Origin: Mauremys mutica
Lineage: Eukaryota; Chordata; Testudines; Geoemydidae
NCBI RefSeq assembly: GCF_020497125.1
Contig: NC_059082.1
Span: 17,597,965-17,661,964 of the forward strand
Length of the DNA: 64,000 nucleotides
Reading direction: 5' to 3'
This document shows, piece by piece, positions 1-11,237 of this stretch (positions are counted from its first letter, which is position 1; each line of letters begins with the position of its first letter). The notes beneath the pieces were generated by a model, which worked only from the letters and a program-made list of their open reading frames with translations, made no database searches and was not told where the DNA came from. The position numbers and the translations under genes were made by a program.

Positions 1-1772
1 TGTCTCAGTACCAGGGAGAGCAGTAGAAGCTGAGCTGCAACAGAACACAGCACAGGACCCATTGTGTTTTACATACACTGATGCCCTTTTTGCTGTTTTG
101 TAGTGTGTATGGAGCATGAAATTGATTGAAACCCATGTCTACATATGAAATTGATGTGCCAGCTCATACTTAATTTTATGGTATTTGTTTTGGTACCTAA
201 AGCTCTAGAGAGCAGGCACTATCTTCTTGCAACTGATCAATGTCCACGTTTATGATGTCCATTGAACACTGATGAGAATTTAGCTGCAAAAATTACATCC
301 AAATAACCTTTGCCTGACTTTTCACATCTCAAATCATTTTCCGTAGAGTGAAAGAGGAAGTGTTTCCACCTCTGTCTCATCTTAAGTTGAATTCCCTCCT
401 TCATCTCGGAATATGCTATAGGTTATTCATTAGCATGCAGAACATCACTCAAGGAACTTTGAGCAGTTCAGAGCAATGTGGCCCCTGATCTATCCAGGCA
501 CCTAAGCTGCTTTAAGTGCCACTGTCTGTACTAAAACTGATATGGTGATCTTATAAGCCTCATTGTGTCTTTATACTTTAACTCTGTAGGTGTTTGGGGG
601 TTTGGAAATTATATCATAAGCCACATCTTCAGAGGGTGACCAACAGTCAGGGCCATCCCTGGGGGGGCACGGAGTGGAAGTGACAGATTTGTCTCTTCTG
701 GGACCGGCCAATTGCACTGGCCTGCGGGGCCCCCAAAGTGTGGGGCCCCGAGTGGTCGCTCTGATTCTCCCTACCCAAGCAATGGTCTGCCAACAACAAC
801 AGCAGGTGGCAAAAAACAGAGGTAGGTGTTCTTTCTAAGATCTTAATTGAGAACACTGAAAGAATAGCTATCGGATTGTGTTACTTACTAATTAGCCAAA
901 TTCAAAGAGCTGATGTAGGTCAAATTGCCTCAATACCTGCGCAACATGATACAGTCTTGGGAACTTGGTTACAATGTCCAAGATCTGCGATTTGGCAACA
1001 CATACAACCTGCATATTGAGGAAACTGAAGACTTCCTGTTGCTGAAAAGCTCCTCATCCTGCGTGGGTGTTTAGAAGCAGATGTGTATGTACAATGGATA
1101 GCTCCCAGGACAACTGAATTGAGACGTGTCATAAGTCATGCATTGTTTTCCATTAGTGTTGTCTTTCTATGGGAATGTTAATATGATTTTACTTCTTCAG
1201 ACTAGCATAGTGAAGTTTATGATGGCATGGCAGATGGTTAATAAGCTAAATTGTCTCTAGTCTTCTTTTACAGCAGGTTGTCAGGCTGTTATAGGTCTCA
1301 ATAAAGCAAGGTACTTAAGTGCATGCCTAATTTTAGGTATGCAGGTAGTCCCATTAACAAGTAGTCCCATTAACATCACTGGGATTACTGACATGTTGAA
1401 AGTTATACACATCCTTCAGTATCTTACTTTGATCATTACAATTAAGGTGCTGCTAGGCTGACTTTCTCCATGTCCTTATTACTGCTGGAAGAAATCAAAT
1501 TGGTCTCTTTGTCACATTTGTCCTTCAGCAAGTTTGAGAAATGCATCTTTTAGACACCACCCCTTGTTTCACATTCTCAGTTGCTTCAACCACATTGAGA
1601 TTGTAAAGGTGCTTCTCAGAGGTAGCAGCTAACAGGTGGACGGCTGTTCAGAGGCAGCTTTATATACGCTGAGGCTAACTGCCGAATTACTTCTTTCATC
1701 CCACTAATAGTGAATATAGTTTTCATTTCCCGACCTTATTTTTGTATTTTGGAAAGATTTGACATATGTCCC
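1..1772. other. Gene-free stretch
   Basis: I see no supported gene here. Reading frames are short and show no protein family signature. Positions 650-780 are locally GC-rich, with runs of G and C around a GGGGCCC core, and look like a fragment of one of the hAT-type MITEs found elsewhere in the window; the ends are not clear enough to delimit it. The rest is ordinary AT-rich DNA. Confidence 0.5.
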
Positions 1773-1775
1773 TAT

Positions 1776-1997
1776 GCGTATATCTACCCTGCAATTAGAC
1801 ACCCACAGCTGGCCCATGGCAGCTGACTCAGGCTCACAGGGCTGTTCAACTGCGGTGTAGACATTTGAGCTCAGGCTGGAGTCCAGAGACCCTGCCTGAG
1901 CCCGAATGTCTACATTGCAACTGAACAGCCCTGTAGTTTGAGCCCCACTAGCACAAGTCAGCTGACGTGGGAGTTGAATTGCAGCGTAGACTTATCC
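1776..1997. mobile_element. Non-autonomous inverted-repeat DNA transposon (MITE), Harbinger-like
   Basis: This is a 222-bp nearly palindromic element. The left end reads GCGTATATCTACCCTGCAAT and the right end, on the other strand, GGATAAGTCTACGCTGCAAT. The interior folds back on itself: AGCTCAGGCTGGAGTC is followed by the complementary arm TGAGCCCGAATGTCTACA. TAT flanks both sides (1773-1775 and 1998-2000), which fits a 3-bp target duplication. The GTCTAC-type termini resemble the Harbinger ends at 6.1 kb, so assignment to that superfamily is an inference. It has no coding capacity. Confidence 0.6.
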
Positions 1998-2000
1998 TAT

Positions 2001-5000
2001 ATAATATGGCACACCCTTCCAACTGCCTTTACAATGCCTGGTACCATAACACAGCAGGGGCATTAGGAATTGTGCAGTTCTGTGAATATGTACAGGACAT
2101 CTAACCAATAGTATATAAGGGACTATTCTTGTGTCTCCTACAGCCTCTCTTGCTTGTACTTGCACATAAAGTTAAATAGAATTGTTGACAGCAGAGTTTA
2201 ATTTAAAAAGTTAACAAAAAAGTAGCTTTACCCCCCACACTTCCCACAGGAAACTTCTTAATAGTTCTTCTTTAGTATGTTTGGATCAACCAGTGGCAAT
2301 AACTTATCCAGGATTTCCTTATCCGTAGCCAGTGCTTGGTTTATTAACACGAGCTAAATTTAACCATGAGACCAGATACACCGGAGCTCAAGTCTACAGT
2401 TCTAGTGTGGTTCCAGATTCTTATGTTTATCACTTAGCCTTCTTAGACTTTTCAAAATCCAGAATGTACCCAAAAGTGATGGATCATGAAAATATTAAGG
2501 AGCCAAATTCATCTGTTTTAACTCCAATGAAGTCACACAGGATTAAATTAATCGGTGATCTCGAACCTCATGTAGGAGGAGCTCACATCACCAGAAGCTG
2601 TTGAAGCTACGACTTGTACAGTGTAATCTCCCCATGTAAGTATTCTCACACTTCTTATCAAAACTGTCTGTACTGGGCTATCTTGATTATCACTTCAAAA
2701 GTTTTTTCTCTTACTTAAAATTGGTCTCTCAGAGTTGGTAAAACAACTCCCACCTTTACATGCTCTCTGTATGTGTATATATCTCTCCTCACTATATGTT
2801 CCATTCTATGCATCCGAAGAAGTGGGCTGTAGCCCACGAAAACTCATGTTCAAATAAATTTGTTAGTCTCTAAGGTGCCACAAGTACTCCTGTTCTTTTT
2901 ACAGTGTAATCAGTTATCCTTGCAAACAAGACTGCAGAATTTTATGACACCAAATGCCTGTGCTGATCTTACTCTGCCTAACTATATGGTGCTCCACATC
3001 TTTTGTTGCCTTACAGGTAAAAATGCTATAAAATACTCTTACTTTCATAGCCAAATCCTGCTGGCCTTAATCATGTAAGTAATCCTGTTGACTTCATTGG
3101 GGCTATGTAAACAGTGTAGTTCCCACCCTACTCTGAATAAAGTAAACACATTACATACAATCCAAACATACACACTCCCTGGGATTTAGTGACTCAAACA
3201 GCAGCCAAACATAAATCTTAACCCACATTTTCTTCCAAAGCTTGGCTGTACCTGGGATTATCAGTGCTGGACCTCTCTGTCTCAGATCTTAGTTCTCTCT
3301 ATCCAGAAAGATACTCCAATCCATTTTATCCTGGCTGGAGTATACAAAACCCAGCTGCTATTCTGGCTGAGCGTAACTACACTGCTCCTTCATGCAGGTT
3401 CAAGCCCCTAACATCCAAAGGACTCAGAAGAGTCCTGCACCTACACATGGGATACTGAAATCAGCCACCCTGTTAACTTTTGAGAATAAATTGAGCAGGA
3501 TTTGTCCCTTACTCCTGATTTCTCTCTTCTCTTAAGGCTCCTGCATGCATCTATTTTCCTTATCTTCTATTTTATTCCAGCTTTAATAATGGCAGCAGGA
3601 ACATATTTTATAGAACACTAAATAATGTAACATAGCAAATTCAAAAAACAGAAGGCTAAAAATGGAAAAATTACCCACCAATATAAAATTACTTCCTGGA
3701 ATAAAAAGGAGCTGAATACTTTAGAAGGAAGTGTGGAGCAGTAATAAAATCTCCAAATTTCTGCAAGAAGTCAAAGCCCTCTGTTGAGATAACCTAATAA
3801 GGTTTCTAAATCCCAAAATAAGACAAAGCCATTCATCACTACTATTTACAAACAAGGGAACATCCCAGCTTGCTTAAAAGCCACTGAAATCTTCCAAATC
3901 AGACACTTGCATTATGCAGATTAATGAACATTTTATGTAGACTGGAGAATACTAGGGTTCCTCGAGCCTCAGCCCCAAGCCAAAACGACACTCATTCTTA
4001 ATTAACAGGCTTAAATTCCGGTGTTTCCTGGGTAAGCAGAATACAGTAGTCTTTATTTTCACCCCATTAATACATATGATATTTACATGCAAAACTCCCA
4101 CTAGCATTAAGGTAAGCGGCACATCTAAATCCTCAATGAAGCTACAAGTTGATAGAACTCTGTGGTAATCCATTATACTAAATACTTACCTACCACCCTG
4201 CTAATATTTTTCTCCTGTCAAACATGTAAAACACTGGCAATCCTGTACTATTACTTGGATTATTATTCAGGAAATAAAAGAAGTGATGGTAGCACCATTT
4301 CTTTAAAAAAAAAAATCTAAAAAAACCCAACCCAATTCAATTTCAGTTCTGAAAAGTTTTAAAGAAATTGAAGTTGATAGAATAAAACCCCCTCTGTAAA
4401 GCTCTTTTTTATAAATTTCCTTTAGTTAAAGATAACATATTGGATTTAAGTCCATATATAACATATTAAATACTTTTTTGTTACAGAGGATCTATTCATA
4501 GCAGTTTGTATTTGCAACATATGCAGCAAATTATGCTATTAAACACTTAATCCTAATAAAGCTTAAATTTCATTCTTAACAATAAAGCTTGTACAAAGCT
4601 TGCTATGCTTGAAATAGGAGTCTAGAACTAACCTATAAAAGAAGTCTTAGGTAGCTAAAATGGCAATATTAATTGGACACTGGGGATGTAAAATTAGCTG
4701 GCAGAATTTTACCTGTTATGATTGAAAATCAACAATAATCATGCATAAAAGCTATTTTTCAATTACATATTATTTTTAAAGGTGTGTCATTTCCCCATAT
4801 TTTAATTCAAAGATCTCTGCTGGAGAATCCAGAGGGGGAAAAAACAACAACAACAACGGGTGAAATTCTCATGGTTGTGCTGGGTTCACATAAGGCCCTA
4901 AGAACCACTAGAGCTCCAGGTTTCCCTTCCATAGGGCAGCGCAAGCAGAACTGTCCAGCAGAGGGGGCTGCACAACTCCCGTACATCCTGGGGTAGCTGA

Positions 5001-6107
5001 GTACTGTGCTAGTCCCTTACAGAGCAGTGGAGGGCAGTAAAACGGCTATTGCAATTACAGAAATCCACTGGTCTTAACTCTTCATGTAAAAGGTAGGACG
5101 AGGCCGCAGCTGTCATGGCAGCCCAAGAATGGTGTAGTGACCACAGATGAGCTGTGCCACAATCTCATTTTGGGTTGAGGGAATAGATTTCAACCCTCTA
5201 GCCCCCAGCCATTTCATCACCTACAGCTTGTGGTGCTGGCTTTAGGCAGATGAACTAAATGTCATCCTAGCTGAATAAAATTCTGGAAAAAAATAGTCAA
5301 ATGAGACAAAAGAGACAGTAAACTATGTATACAAAACTGCAAGGTTGGGCCTCATTAGAGCTACACATCTGTACAAAGTTACTCATGCATGTAAGCGATT
5401 GCAGGATCAGGGCCTTCCAATGTACTTTTAAATGTGGGTCAAAGGGCACTAGAGTATCATAGAAGCACTTCATTTACCTGCTGTGTTATAAATAAAAAAA
5501 ATAATTTGCTGAACAGAACTGAACAATATTGATACAGCAGATGCCTCTGCAGAGAATATTAGAGGTCCGTGAAAGCAGGATGCATGATAATCTGTCATAC
5601 TCATATGTGTTTTACTACATTCTAAATTTCATATTTAAAGTGACATTACCTTGCTACCTCCTCAGGACTAAATATATAATATGCCTCCTCTAACCAGTTC
5701 CTAATACATTTTGCTGAAATCTAATGAAATTGCTATAAAACATTATCCGGAGTGAAGATTTTTTTCCCCCACTTATACAAGTGCACCATAAGAGCTCATT
5801 CTAATTCAACATTCAAGTTTAGCAAGCAGGCCTATCTTCTTACAAAACCTGTCATTCCTCAGTATGCAGCCACAAATCAGAACAAATATTCAAGCTGCCT
5901 GGAGCATGAAACTCCTTTTCAATCCCCATTTTTAGCAGCAGTTGTTTAAACATGCCTGGACATCAAATTGTGTCCACTTTCTCTATTTAAAATTATTCCA
6001 GAGTGTAACCACAAAACCACATACATGTTGTTCTTGCATGGCAGTCTTGAAGCTTAACTGCAGATAAGAATCTATCATCAAGATGCCCACATCTGATATA
6101 GTGTCTC
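2001..6107. other. Gene-free stretch left of the Harbinger element
   Basis: No supported gene. The region is AT-rich and holds short unrelated reading frames (for example 2332-2604 on the + strand) without recognisable domains. One repeat fragment at 2766-2905 is listed separately. A short CAA microsatellite lies near 4845-4856. Confidence 0.5.
2766..2905. repeat. Fragment of a turtle-type interspersed repeat
   Basis: The stretch around GAAGAAGTGGGCTGTAGCCC, ACGAAAACTCATGTTCAAAT and TTAGTCTCTAAGGTGCCACA is one arm of an interspersed repeat I recognise as very common in turtle genomes. A relative with both arms lies at 51931-52132, sharing the TTAGTCT..AAGGTGCCACA core. Only one arm is present here, so it is partial. 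Confidence 0.55.
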
Positions 6108-6110
6108 TAA

Positions 6111-6126
6111 GGCCTTGTCTACACTA
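6111..6126 (+). repeat. Left terminal inverted repeat of the Harbinger element
   Basis: GGCCTTGTCTACACTA starts directly after the TAA duplication. It matches the right terminus in 15 of 16 positions. Past the repeat, TCGAAT-type motifs continue to about 6190. Confidence 0.9.
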
Positions 6127-6487
6127 CAAGACTATTTCGAATCTACTTAAGTCGAATTTGTGGATTCGACCTTATGAAGTCGAATTTGTGTATCCACAGT
6201 AAATACACTAATTCCAATTTCTGAGTCCACAGTAACGGGGCTGGCGTCGACTTTGGAAGCGGTGCACTGTGGGAAGCTATCCCACAGTTCCCGCAGTCCC
6301 CGCTGCCCATTGGCATGCTGGGTAGAGCTCCCAATGCCTCCTGGGGGAAAAATGTGTCGAGGGTGCTTTTGGGTAACTGTTGTCATTGAACCGTCAATCA
6401 CGCCCTCCCTCCCTGAAAGCTCCGGCGGGAAATCTGTTCACGCCCTTCTCTTGTCAGTTACAGCGCGTACGCCACAGCACTGCAAGC

Positions 6488-7744
6488 ATGGAGCCCGCTG
6501 CGATCATCGCTGCACTTATGGCCGTTGTCAACTCCTCGCACCTTATCGTCCACCTCTTCCACAGCCAGCTGCTGAGAAATCGGGCGAGGAGGCTCCAGCA
6601 GCGCGGTGAGGAGAGTGGCGCAGACCTCTCACAAAGCAAGGTACGCCGCGCCGTGGAGATCATGGTGGCAATGGGTCAAGTTCATGGTGTGGAACGACGA
6701 TTCTGGGCCTGGGAAACAAGCACGGACTGGTGGGACCGCATAGTGCTGCAGGTCTGGGATGAATCACAGTGGCTGCGAAACTTCAGGATGCGTAAGGGCA
6801 CTTTCCTTGAACTCTGTGACTTGCTGTCCCCTGCCCTGAAGCGCCAAGCAGCCCTGAGTGTGCAGAAGCGAGTGGCCATAGCCCTCTGGAAACTTGCAAC
6901 GCCAGACAGCTACCGGTCAGTAGCGAACCACTTTGGCGTGGGCAAATCTACCGTGGGGGTTGCTGTGATTGAAGTAGCCCACGCAATCGTTGAGCAACTG
7001 CTCTCAAAGGTAGTGACTCTCGGAAACGTCCAGGACATCATAGATGGCTTCGCCGCGATGGGATTCCCAAACTGCAGTGGGGCTATAGATGGGACTCACA
7101 TCCCTATCCTGGCACCAGCCCACCAGGCCAGCGAGTACATTAACCGAAAGGGCTACTTTTCAATGGTGCTGCAAGCACTGGTAGACCATAGGGGACGGTT
7201 TACCAACATCTTCGTTGGGTGGGCGGGCAAGGTTCATGACGCGCGTGTGTTCAGGAACTCTGGTCTGTTTAAATGCCTCCAGGCAGGTACTTTCTTCCCG
7301 GACCACAAAGTAACGGTTGGGGATGTGCAGATGCCTACAGTGATCCTCGGGGACCCAGCCTACCCGCTAATGCCCTGGCTCATGAAGCCCTATACAGGCG
7401 CCTTGGACAGAGAGAAGGAACTCTTCAACTACCGGCTGAGCAAGTGCAGAATGGTGGTGGAGTGTGCTTTCGGACGTCTCAAGGGGAGATGGCGGAGCTT
7501 ACTGACTCGCTTGGACATCAGCGAAAAGAATATCCCCGTAGTTATTGCTGCTTGCTGTGTGCTACACAATCTCTGTGAGAGCAAGGGCGAGACCTTTTTG
7601 TCCGGATGGGAGGTTGAGGCAAATCGCCTGGCTGCAGTTTACGCTCAGCCAGACACCCGTGCCGAGAGAATATCCCAGCGGGAAGCGCTGTGTATCCGGG
7701 AGGCTTTGAAAGCAAGTTTCCTCGGAGAGCAGGGTAACCTATGA
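6488..7744 (+). CDS. Harbinger (HARBI1-like) DDE transposase
   Basis: This is the transposase of the surrounding Harbinger element, a nuclease with an RNase H-like fold that cuts and joins transposon ends in the nucleus. The frame is open from 6380, but I choose the ATG at 6488 (protein MEPAAIIAAL...) because family members start this way and the upstream residues are not family-like; this gives 418 residues. A helical N-terminal part (WLRNFRMRKGTFLELCDLL) is followed by a predicted DNA-binding segment (YRSVANHFGVGKSTVG). The catalytic residues are visible: D201 in GAIDGTHIP, D289 in ILGDPAYPL and E325 in MVVECAFGRLKGRW, which gives DD35E spacing. The C-terminal motif AACCVLHNLCE is also typical. 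There is no frameshift or stop. A domesticated HARBI1 host gene is unlikely because the gene sits inside intact inverted repeats. Confidence 0.93.
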   Translation: MEPAAIIAALMAVVNSSHLIVHLFHSQLLRNRARRLQQRGEESGADLSQSKVRRAVEIMVAMGQVHGVERRFWAWETSTDWWDRIVLQVWDESQWLRNFRMRKGTFLELCDLLSPALKRQAALSVQKRVAIALWKLATPDSYRSVANHFGVGKSTVGVAVIEVAHAIVEQLLSKVVTLGNVQDIIDGFAAMGFPNCSGAIDGTHIPILAPAHQASEYINRKGYFSMVLQALVDHRGRFTNIFVGWAGKVHDARVFRNSGLFKCLQAGTFFPDHKVTVGDVQMPTVILGDPAYPLMPWLMKPYTGALDREKELFNYRLSKCRMVVECAFGRLKGRWRSLLTRLDISEKNIPVVIAACCVLHNLCESKGETFLSGWEVEANRLAAVYAQPDTRAERISQREALCIREALKASFLGEQGNL

Positions 7745-7888
7745 CTCTCCACTTACTTTCAAGAGAAACTGACCCTGGGCCTGTGTCTCTATGTGTTGAG
7801 TGAGATCTGCGGTTACATACCCCGTTCTCCAAGTTTCCCCCACTTCCAAAACACGTTTTAAAGCAAATTAATTGTTACACTCATTATT

Positions 7889-7894
7889 AATAAA
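7889..7894 (+). terminator. Polyadenylation signal of the transposase gene
   Basis: AATAAA lies 145 bp after the transposase stop codon and is followed by a T-rich stretch (TGTTTGTTTTAC). This fits a 3' end in the gap between the two converging genes. Confidence 0.6.
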
Positions 7895-8553
7895 TGTTTG
7901 TTTTACTTTGCATTTCTGTTCAGGTGTTGAAACATGGACGCATACTGTGCTGGGCACGGTGTGCACTGATGTACAGACCGCTTGTTCCATAGAGGAATGA
8001 CATCCTCCTGCTCCTACATAGGTCTCTGGGGTGGGGGACGGTTGCAAGTGGTTGTGCATGGAGGGGAGGGATTGCAGGAAGGGGTGGGTTTGCAGGAAGG
8101 GGCGAGTGGTGCCTTCTTTGGATAGGGGTTTGGATGACGGCAGTGGGCTGCGGGTTTGGGCGTAGGAAGGGGTGAGGGGTGTGGGGGAAGGGCGAGTATC
8201 TGTCCGTGGATGAGGGCTCTTGTTGGGGCTCAGGGCAGCGGAGAGGCTCGTTGCTACGGTGGAAGTGCATGGTAAGGGCAGCGTGCCTTAACATTAAGGG
8301 GGTGGCAGGCGCTAGGACCCTGGACAAGCATACACATCACAGAATGACCCGGGGCAGCATACACCACACAGAGTGACCCTGGTGCCTACTGACTGCAGTG
8401 TGTGTGTGCCCTGCAGTTGATCATGGCCCCAAGTCTGTACCCTGGTAATGTAGGTTATACCGTGCAATTATAAATCCCCTCCCCCCCCCCATACACAAAA
8501 AAATCCTCTGACACGAAAGACGTGACCGAAACAGTGAATAACAGCAAACAGCT

Positions 8554-8559
8554 TTTAAT
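8554..8559 (-). terminator. Possible polyadenylation signal of the Myb-like gene
   Basis: On the - strand the hexamer ATTAAA, the commonest variant signal, occurs about 110 bp past the end of the Myb-like reading frame at 8667. It is placed as expected, but nothing else supports it. Confidence 0.35.
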
Positions 8560-8666
8560 AATCTAATACACAGTGGGGGGATGAAACTTGGATTTGGGAC
8601 TGGGTGAGCCTGTAAGGGAAGCACTTCTACAAATTTATAGCGTGAGAGGTGTGTGGTACATTACCG

Positions 8667-8900
8667 CTATGCAGTGGTGCAGTGACAGTTCTCATAGCCC
8701 CTACCGCCCCGCCGTCTTGTACTTTTGGGTGAGGGGGGGGCAGGACTTCTTGGCGGGGGAGGGCGGTTGCAGATACACTGCAGGGGGGCTCTGTCCTCCT
8801 GCCTGCGGACCTGCATAACATCAACAAGGCGCCGGAGCATGTCCGTTTGCTCCCTCATTAGCCCAAGCAGCGTTTGAGTCGCCTGCTGGTCTTCCTGCCG
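8667..8900 (-). pseudogene. C-terminal remainder of the Myb-like protein after an in-frame stop
   Basis: Directly after the TAG at 8903-8901, the same frame continues for 77 codons to a stop at 8667. It contains REQTDMLRRLVDVMQVRRQ, RAPLQCICNRPPPP and a basic KSTRRRGGRG segment, which I recognise as the usual C-terminal region of turtle Harbinger Myb-like proteins. A single nonsense change, TGG to TAG at the family's usual Trp, is the simplest explanation. The likely loss is a coiled-coil or oligomerisation tail rather than the DNA-binding domain. Confidence 0.7.
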
Positions 8901-10527
8901 CTACCTGTCCTCCCGTTCGCTGTGTGTGCGATGCTGTTGACATAGGGTCTCCCTCCACTGTCTCTGCTCTGCCGCCTCGGCTCTGGAGCAGGCCATCAGT
9001 TCCGCAAACATCTCGTCCTTAGTTTTTTTCTTTCGCCGCCTAATCTGCGCCAGCCTCTGCGAGGGGGATGCCGGGGCAGTCCGGGAAAGAGCCGAAGCTG
9101 TGTGATGGGAAAAGTAACTGATTTCCTTGAACAGATACATGTTTGCGAACAGTGAACACAGTCTAGTCAGTTTCTCTGAACAAGACCATACAGGGCAACA
9201 AGTCTCACGAGATCTCAGGACAAGTTCGAGATTTCGGAATACGCTCTCATTGGCTGCGGCATTGCACAGGAGAGCGGACAAGTGGGGAGAGACAGCTGAA
9301 TCCGTCTAGCAGATAGTCCTGGTAAGCCTTACAGTACATTCTGCTTATCAGTTAATGGATAGCTGTGCCCTCCCGCTAAAGGCAATCTGGAAATCATATA
9401 CTCTGACCCTTTTCCAGCCACTCCCGCCAGTGCACGGGAAAGATCAATGTATGCTTTTCCTATGTGGCCTACAACACGTGGCTGTTAAGCGAGGGTCATT
9501 GTTATGCAAAGTAAAAGTCAACCATTCACAACAGTAACAATACACTAATTGCCCTAATTAGATGCAGCATTTCATGAACGAGATCACCCTGATGCGGGTC
9601 CCTCGGAGTCACAAAGAGCGGATGCTAAGGGAAGCCCTGCAGAGACCAGGACCATATGCGGCCATGCTTGTGGAGGCGAATTCCCATCTACATAAGGATG
9701 TCCTGGCGCGGAAGAGTGTGCTTCCACGGAGCACCCAACAAGGCACCTCTCCCCAGGAACCTCCTGCGGAGGCTTTTCGAGGACCTAAATGAGACCTTTC
9801 TTGAATTGTCCCTGGAGGATTATTGTTCAATCCCTATATGTGTGGACCTACTTTTCATATAGTTTTTCATTGAAAATTTTATATATAGTATTTCTATTTT
9901 TTTATACCTGTTTTATAAAAAATAAATGTTTACATGTTTATAGCACTTACTGCCTGATCCTTCCCCTGATTCAGAGTCCGGGTTAACGGCCGGGGAGGGT
10001 TGGTAGGGGATCTCTGTGAGGGTGATGAAGAGATCCTGGCTGTCAGGGAAAGCGGTATTGTGTTGGCTGTCGCCTGCGCCATCCTCCACAGACCCTTCCT
10101 CATCTTCCCCATCGGCGAACATCGAGGAGGAACTGTCCAGGTTCACTATGCCATCCACTGAGTCCACGGTCACTGGTGGGGCAGTGGTGGCAGACCCACC
10201 TAGAATGGCATGCAGTGCCTCGTAGAAGCGGCATGTCTGGGGCAGGGCTCCGGAGCGTCCGTTTGCCGCTCTGACTTTTTGGTAGCCTTGTCTCAGGTCC
10301 TTGATTTTCACGCGGCACTGCATTGCATCCCGGCTGTATCCTTTCTCTATCATTGCTTTGGAGACCTTCTCGAAGGTCTTTGCATTCCGCTTGCTGGAGC
10401 GCAGCTCCAACAGCACAGACTCCTCACCCCACACACCGATCAGATCCAGGACTTCCCGGTCTGTCCATGCTGGGGACCTCTTTCTATTCTTGGATTGGCC
10501 GGACTCCTCTGCTGGAGAGCTCTGCAT
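8901..10527 (-). CDS. Harbinger Myb/SANT-like DNA-binding protein, two exons
   Basis: This is the second protein of the Harbinger element. Exon 1 spans 10527-9951 and exon 2 spans 9097-8901. The intron (9950-9098) starts GTAAGT and ends in CAG after a T/C-rich tract, and joining restores frame (GGC A|CT TCG). I choose the ATG at 10527 (MQSSPAEESGQ...); the frame is open upstream to 10623. Residues about 17-105 form a trihelix/Myb-like domain with the marks PAWTDREVLDLIGVWGE, RNAKTFEKVSKAM and QCRVKIKDLRQGYQK. An acidic segment follows (GEDEEGSVEDGAG), then PDSQDLFITLTEIPY, and in exon 2 a basic stretch, RLAQIRRRKKKTKDEM. The stop TAG at 8903-8901 comes earlier than expected, as family-like sequence continues after it. 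The product is therefore about 257 residues and probably truncated at its C-terminus. Confidence 0.85.
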
Positions 10528-10716
10528 CGTTGCAGGTGCTGCGGAGCTCGCCCCGATGTCCAGACAGGACGTCAGATTCAAAGTGCCCAGACAGGAAAAG
10601 GAATTCAAATTTTCCCGGGTCATTTCCTGTGTGGCTGGTCAGAGAATCCAAGCTCCGACTGCTGTCCAGAGCGTCAACAGAGTGGTGCACTGTGGGATAG
10701 CTCCCGGAGCTACTAA

Positions 10717-10900
10717 GTTCGATTTGCATCCACACCTAGCCTAATTCGAGCTAGCCATGTCGAATTTAGCGTTACTCCACCTGTCGGGGTGGAGTACCAA
10801 ATTCGAACTAAAGAGCCCTCTAGTTCGAATTAAATGGCTTCCTGGTGTGGACGGTTGAGCGGTTAGTTCGAATTAACGCTGATAAATTCGAATTAAAGTC
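10717..10900. repeat. Subterminal TTCGAA-type motif cluster of the Harbinger element
   Basis: The right subterminal region carries many copies of a TTCGAATT-like word: near 10717 (TTCGAT), 10743 (ATTCGAG), 10759 (TCGAATT), 10800 (ATTCGAAC), and exact TTCGAATT near 10832, 10866 and 10886. The left end has similar words between 6135 and 6190. Harbinger transposases or their Myb partners bind subterminal repeats, so these are candidate binding sites; that role is inferred. Confidence 0.65.
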
Positions 10901-10901
10901 C

Positions 10902-10917
10902 TAGTGTAGACCAGGCC
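10902..10917 (-). repeat. Right terminal inverted repeat of the Harbinger element
   Basis: Read on the - strand from 10917 it is GGCCTGGTCTACACTA, which pairs with the left terminus except at one position. TAA follows at once. Confidence 0.9.
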
Positions 10918-11010
10918 TAAGTAAGTTCACGTGAATGCTGTACCTGATTCTATGTTGTTTTGTATACTTTGAGAAGAATCTAACAGAGGCTTTGGTACTG
11001 ACTTCATAGC

Positions 11011-11134
11011 TAGGGTGACCAGAGGGCAAGTGTGAAAAATCGGAACAGGGGGTGGGGGATAATAGGTGCCTATGTAAGAAAAAGCCCCCCAAATCGGGAC
11101 TGTCCCTATAAAATCGGGATATCTGGTCAGCCTA
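11011..11134. mobile_element. 124-bp hAT-type MITE (TAGGGTGACCAGA family), copy 1
   Basis: The termini are TAGGGTGACCAGA on the left and ATCTGGTCAGCCTA on the right, an imperfect inverted repeat. The flanks TTCATAGC (11003-11010) and TCCATAGC (11135-11142) match in 7 of 8 positions, as expected for a hAT target duplication. The interior (GGGACTGTCCCTATA) matches the copy at 24141, which has the same length. Confidence 0.85.
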
Positions 11135-11237
11135 TCCATAGCTAAGGTTGCCCTGAAATTTTGCACAAACAGGACTATAATCCCTTTGTTTCACACTTTA
11201 ATGATGAACTCAGTCTCCAAATTTGACATCATAATAT

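Larger units (their letters stand above)
6108..10920. mobile_element. Complete PIF/Harbinger DNA transposon, two genes, with TAA target duplication
   Basis: The element runs 6111-10917 (4807 bp) and is flanked by TAA at 6108-6110 and 10918-10920, the 3-bp duplication typical of PIF/Harbinger. The left end reads GGCCTTGTCTACACTA and the right end, on the opposite strand, GGCCTGGTCTACACTA (15 of 16 identical). Inside are a transposase gene on the + strand and a Myb/SANT-like gene on the - strand, converging in the middle. This two-protein layout is the established organisation of Harbinger elements, where the Myb-like protein helps the transposase reach the nucleus and bind DNA. The transposase frame is open throughout, whereas the Myb-like frame carries one internal stop. 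Confidence 0.93.

Noticed and set aside
6488..7744. Domesticated HARBI1 host gene
   Set aside because: The gene sits inside inverted repeats with a TAA target duplication and beside a Myb-like partner, so it is part of a transposon.
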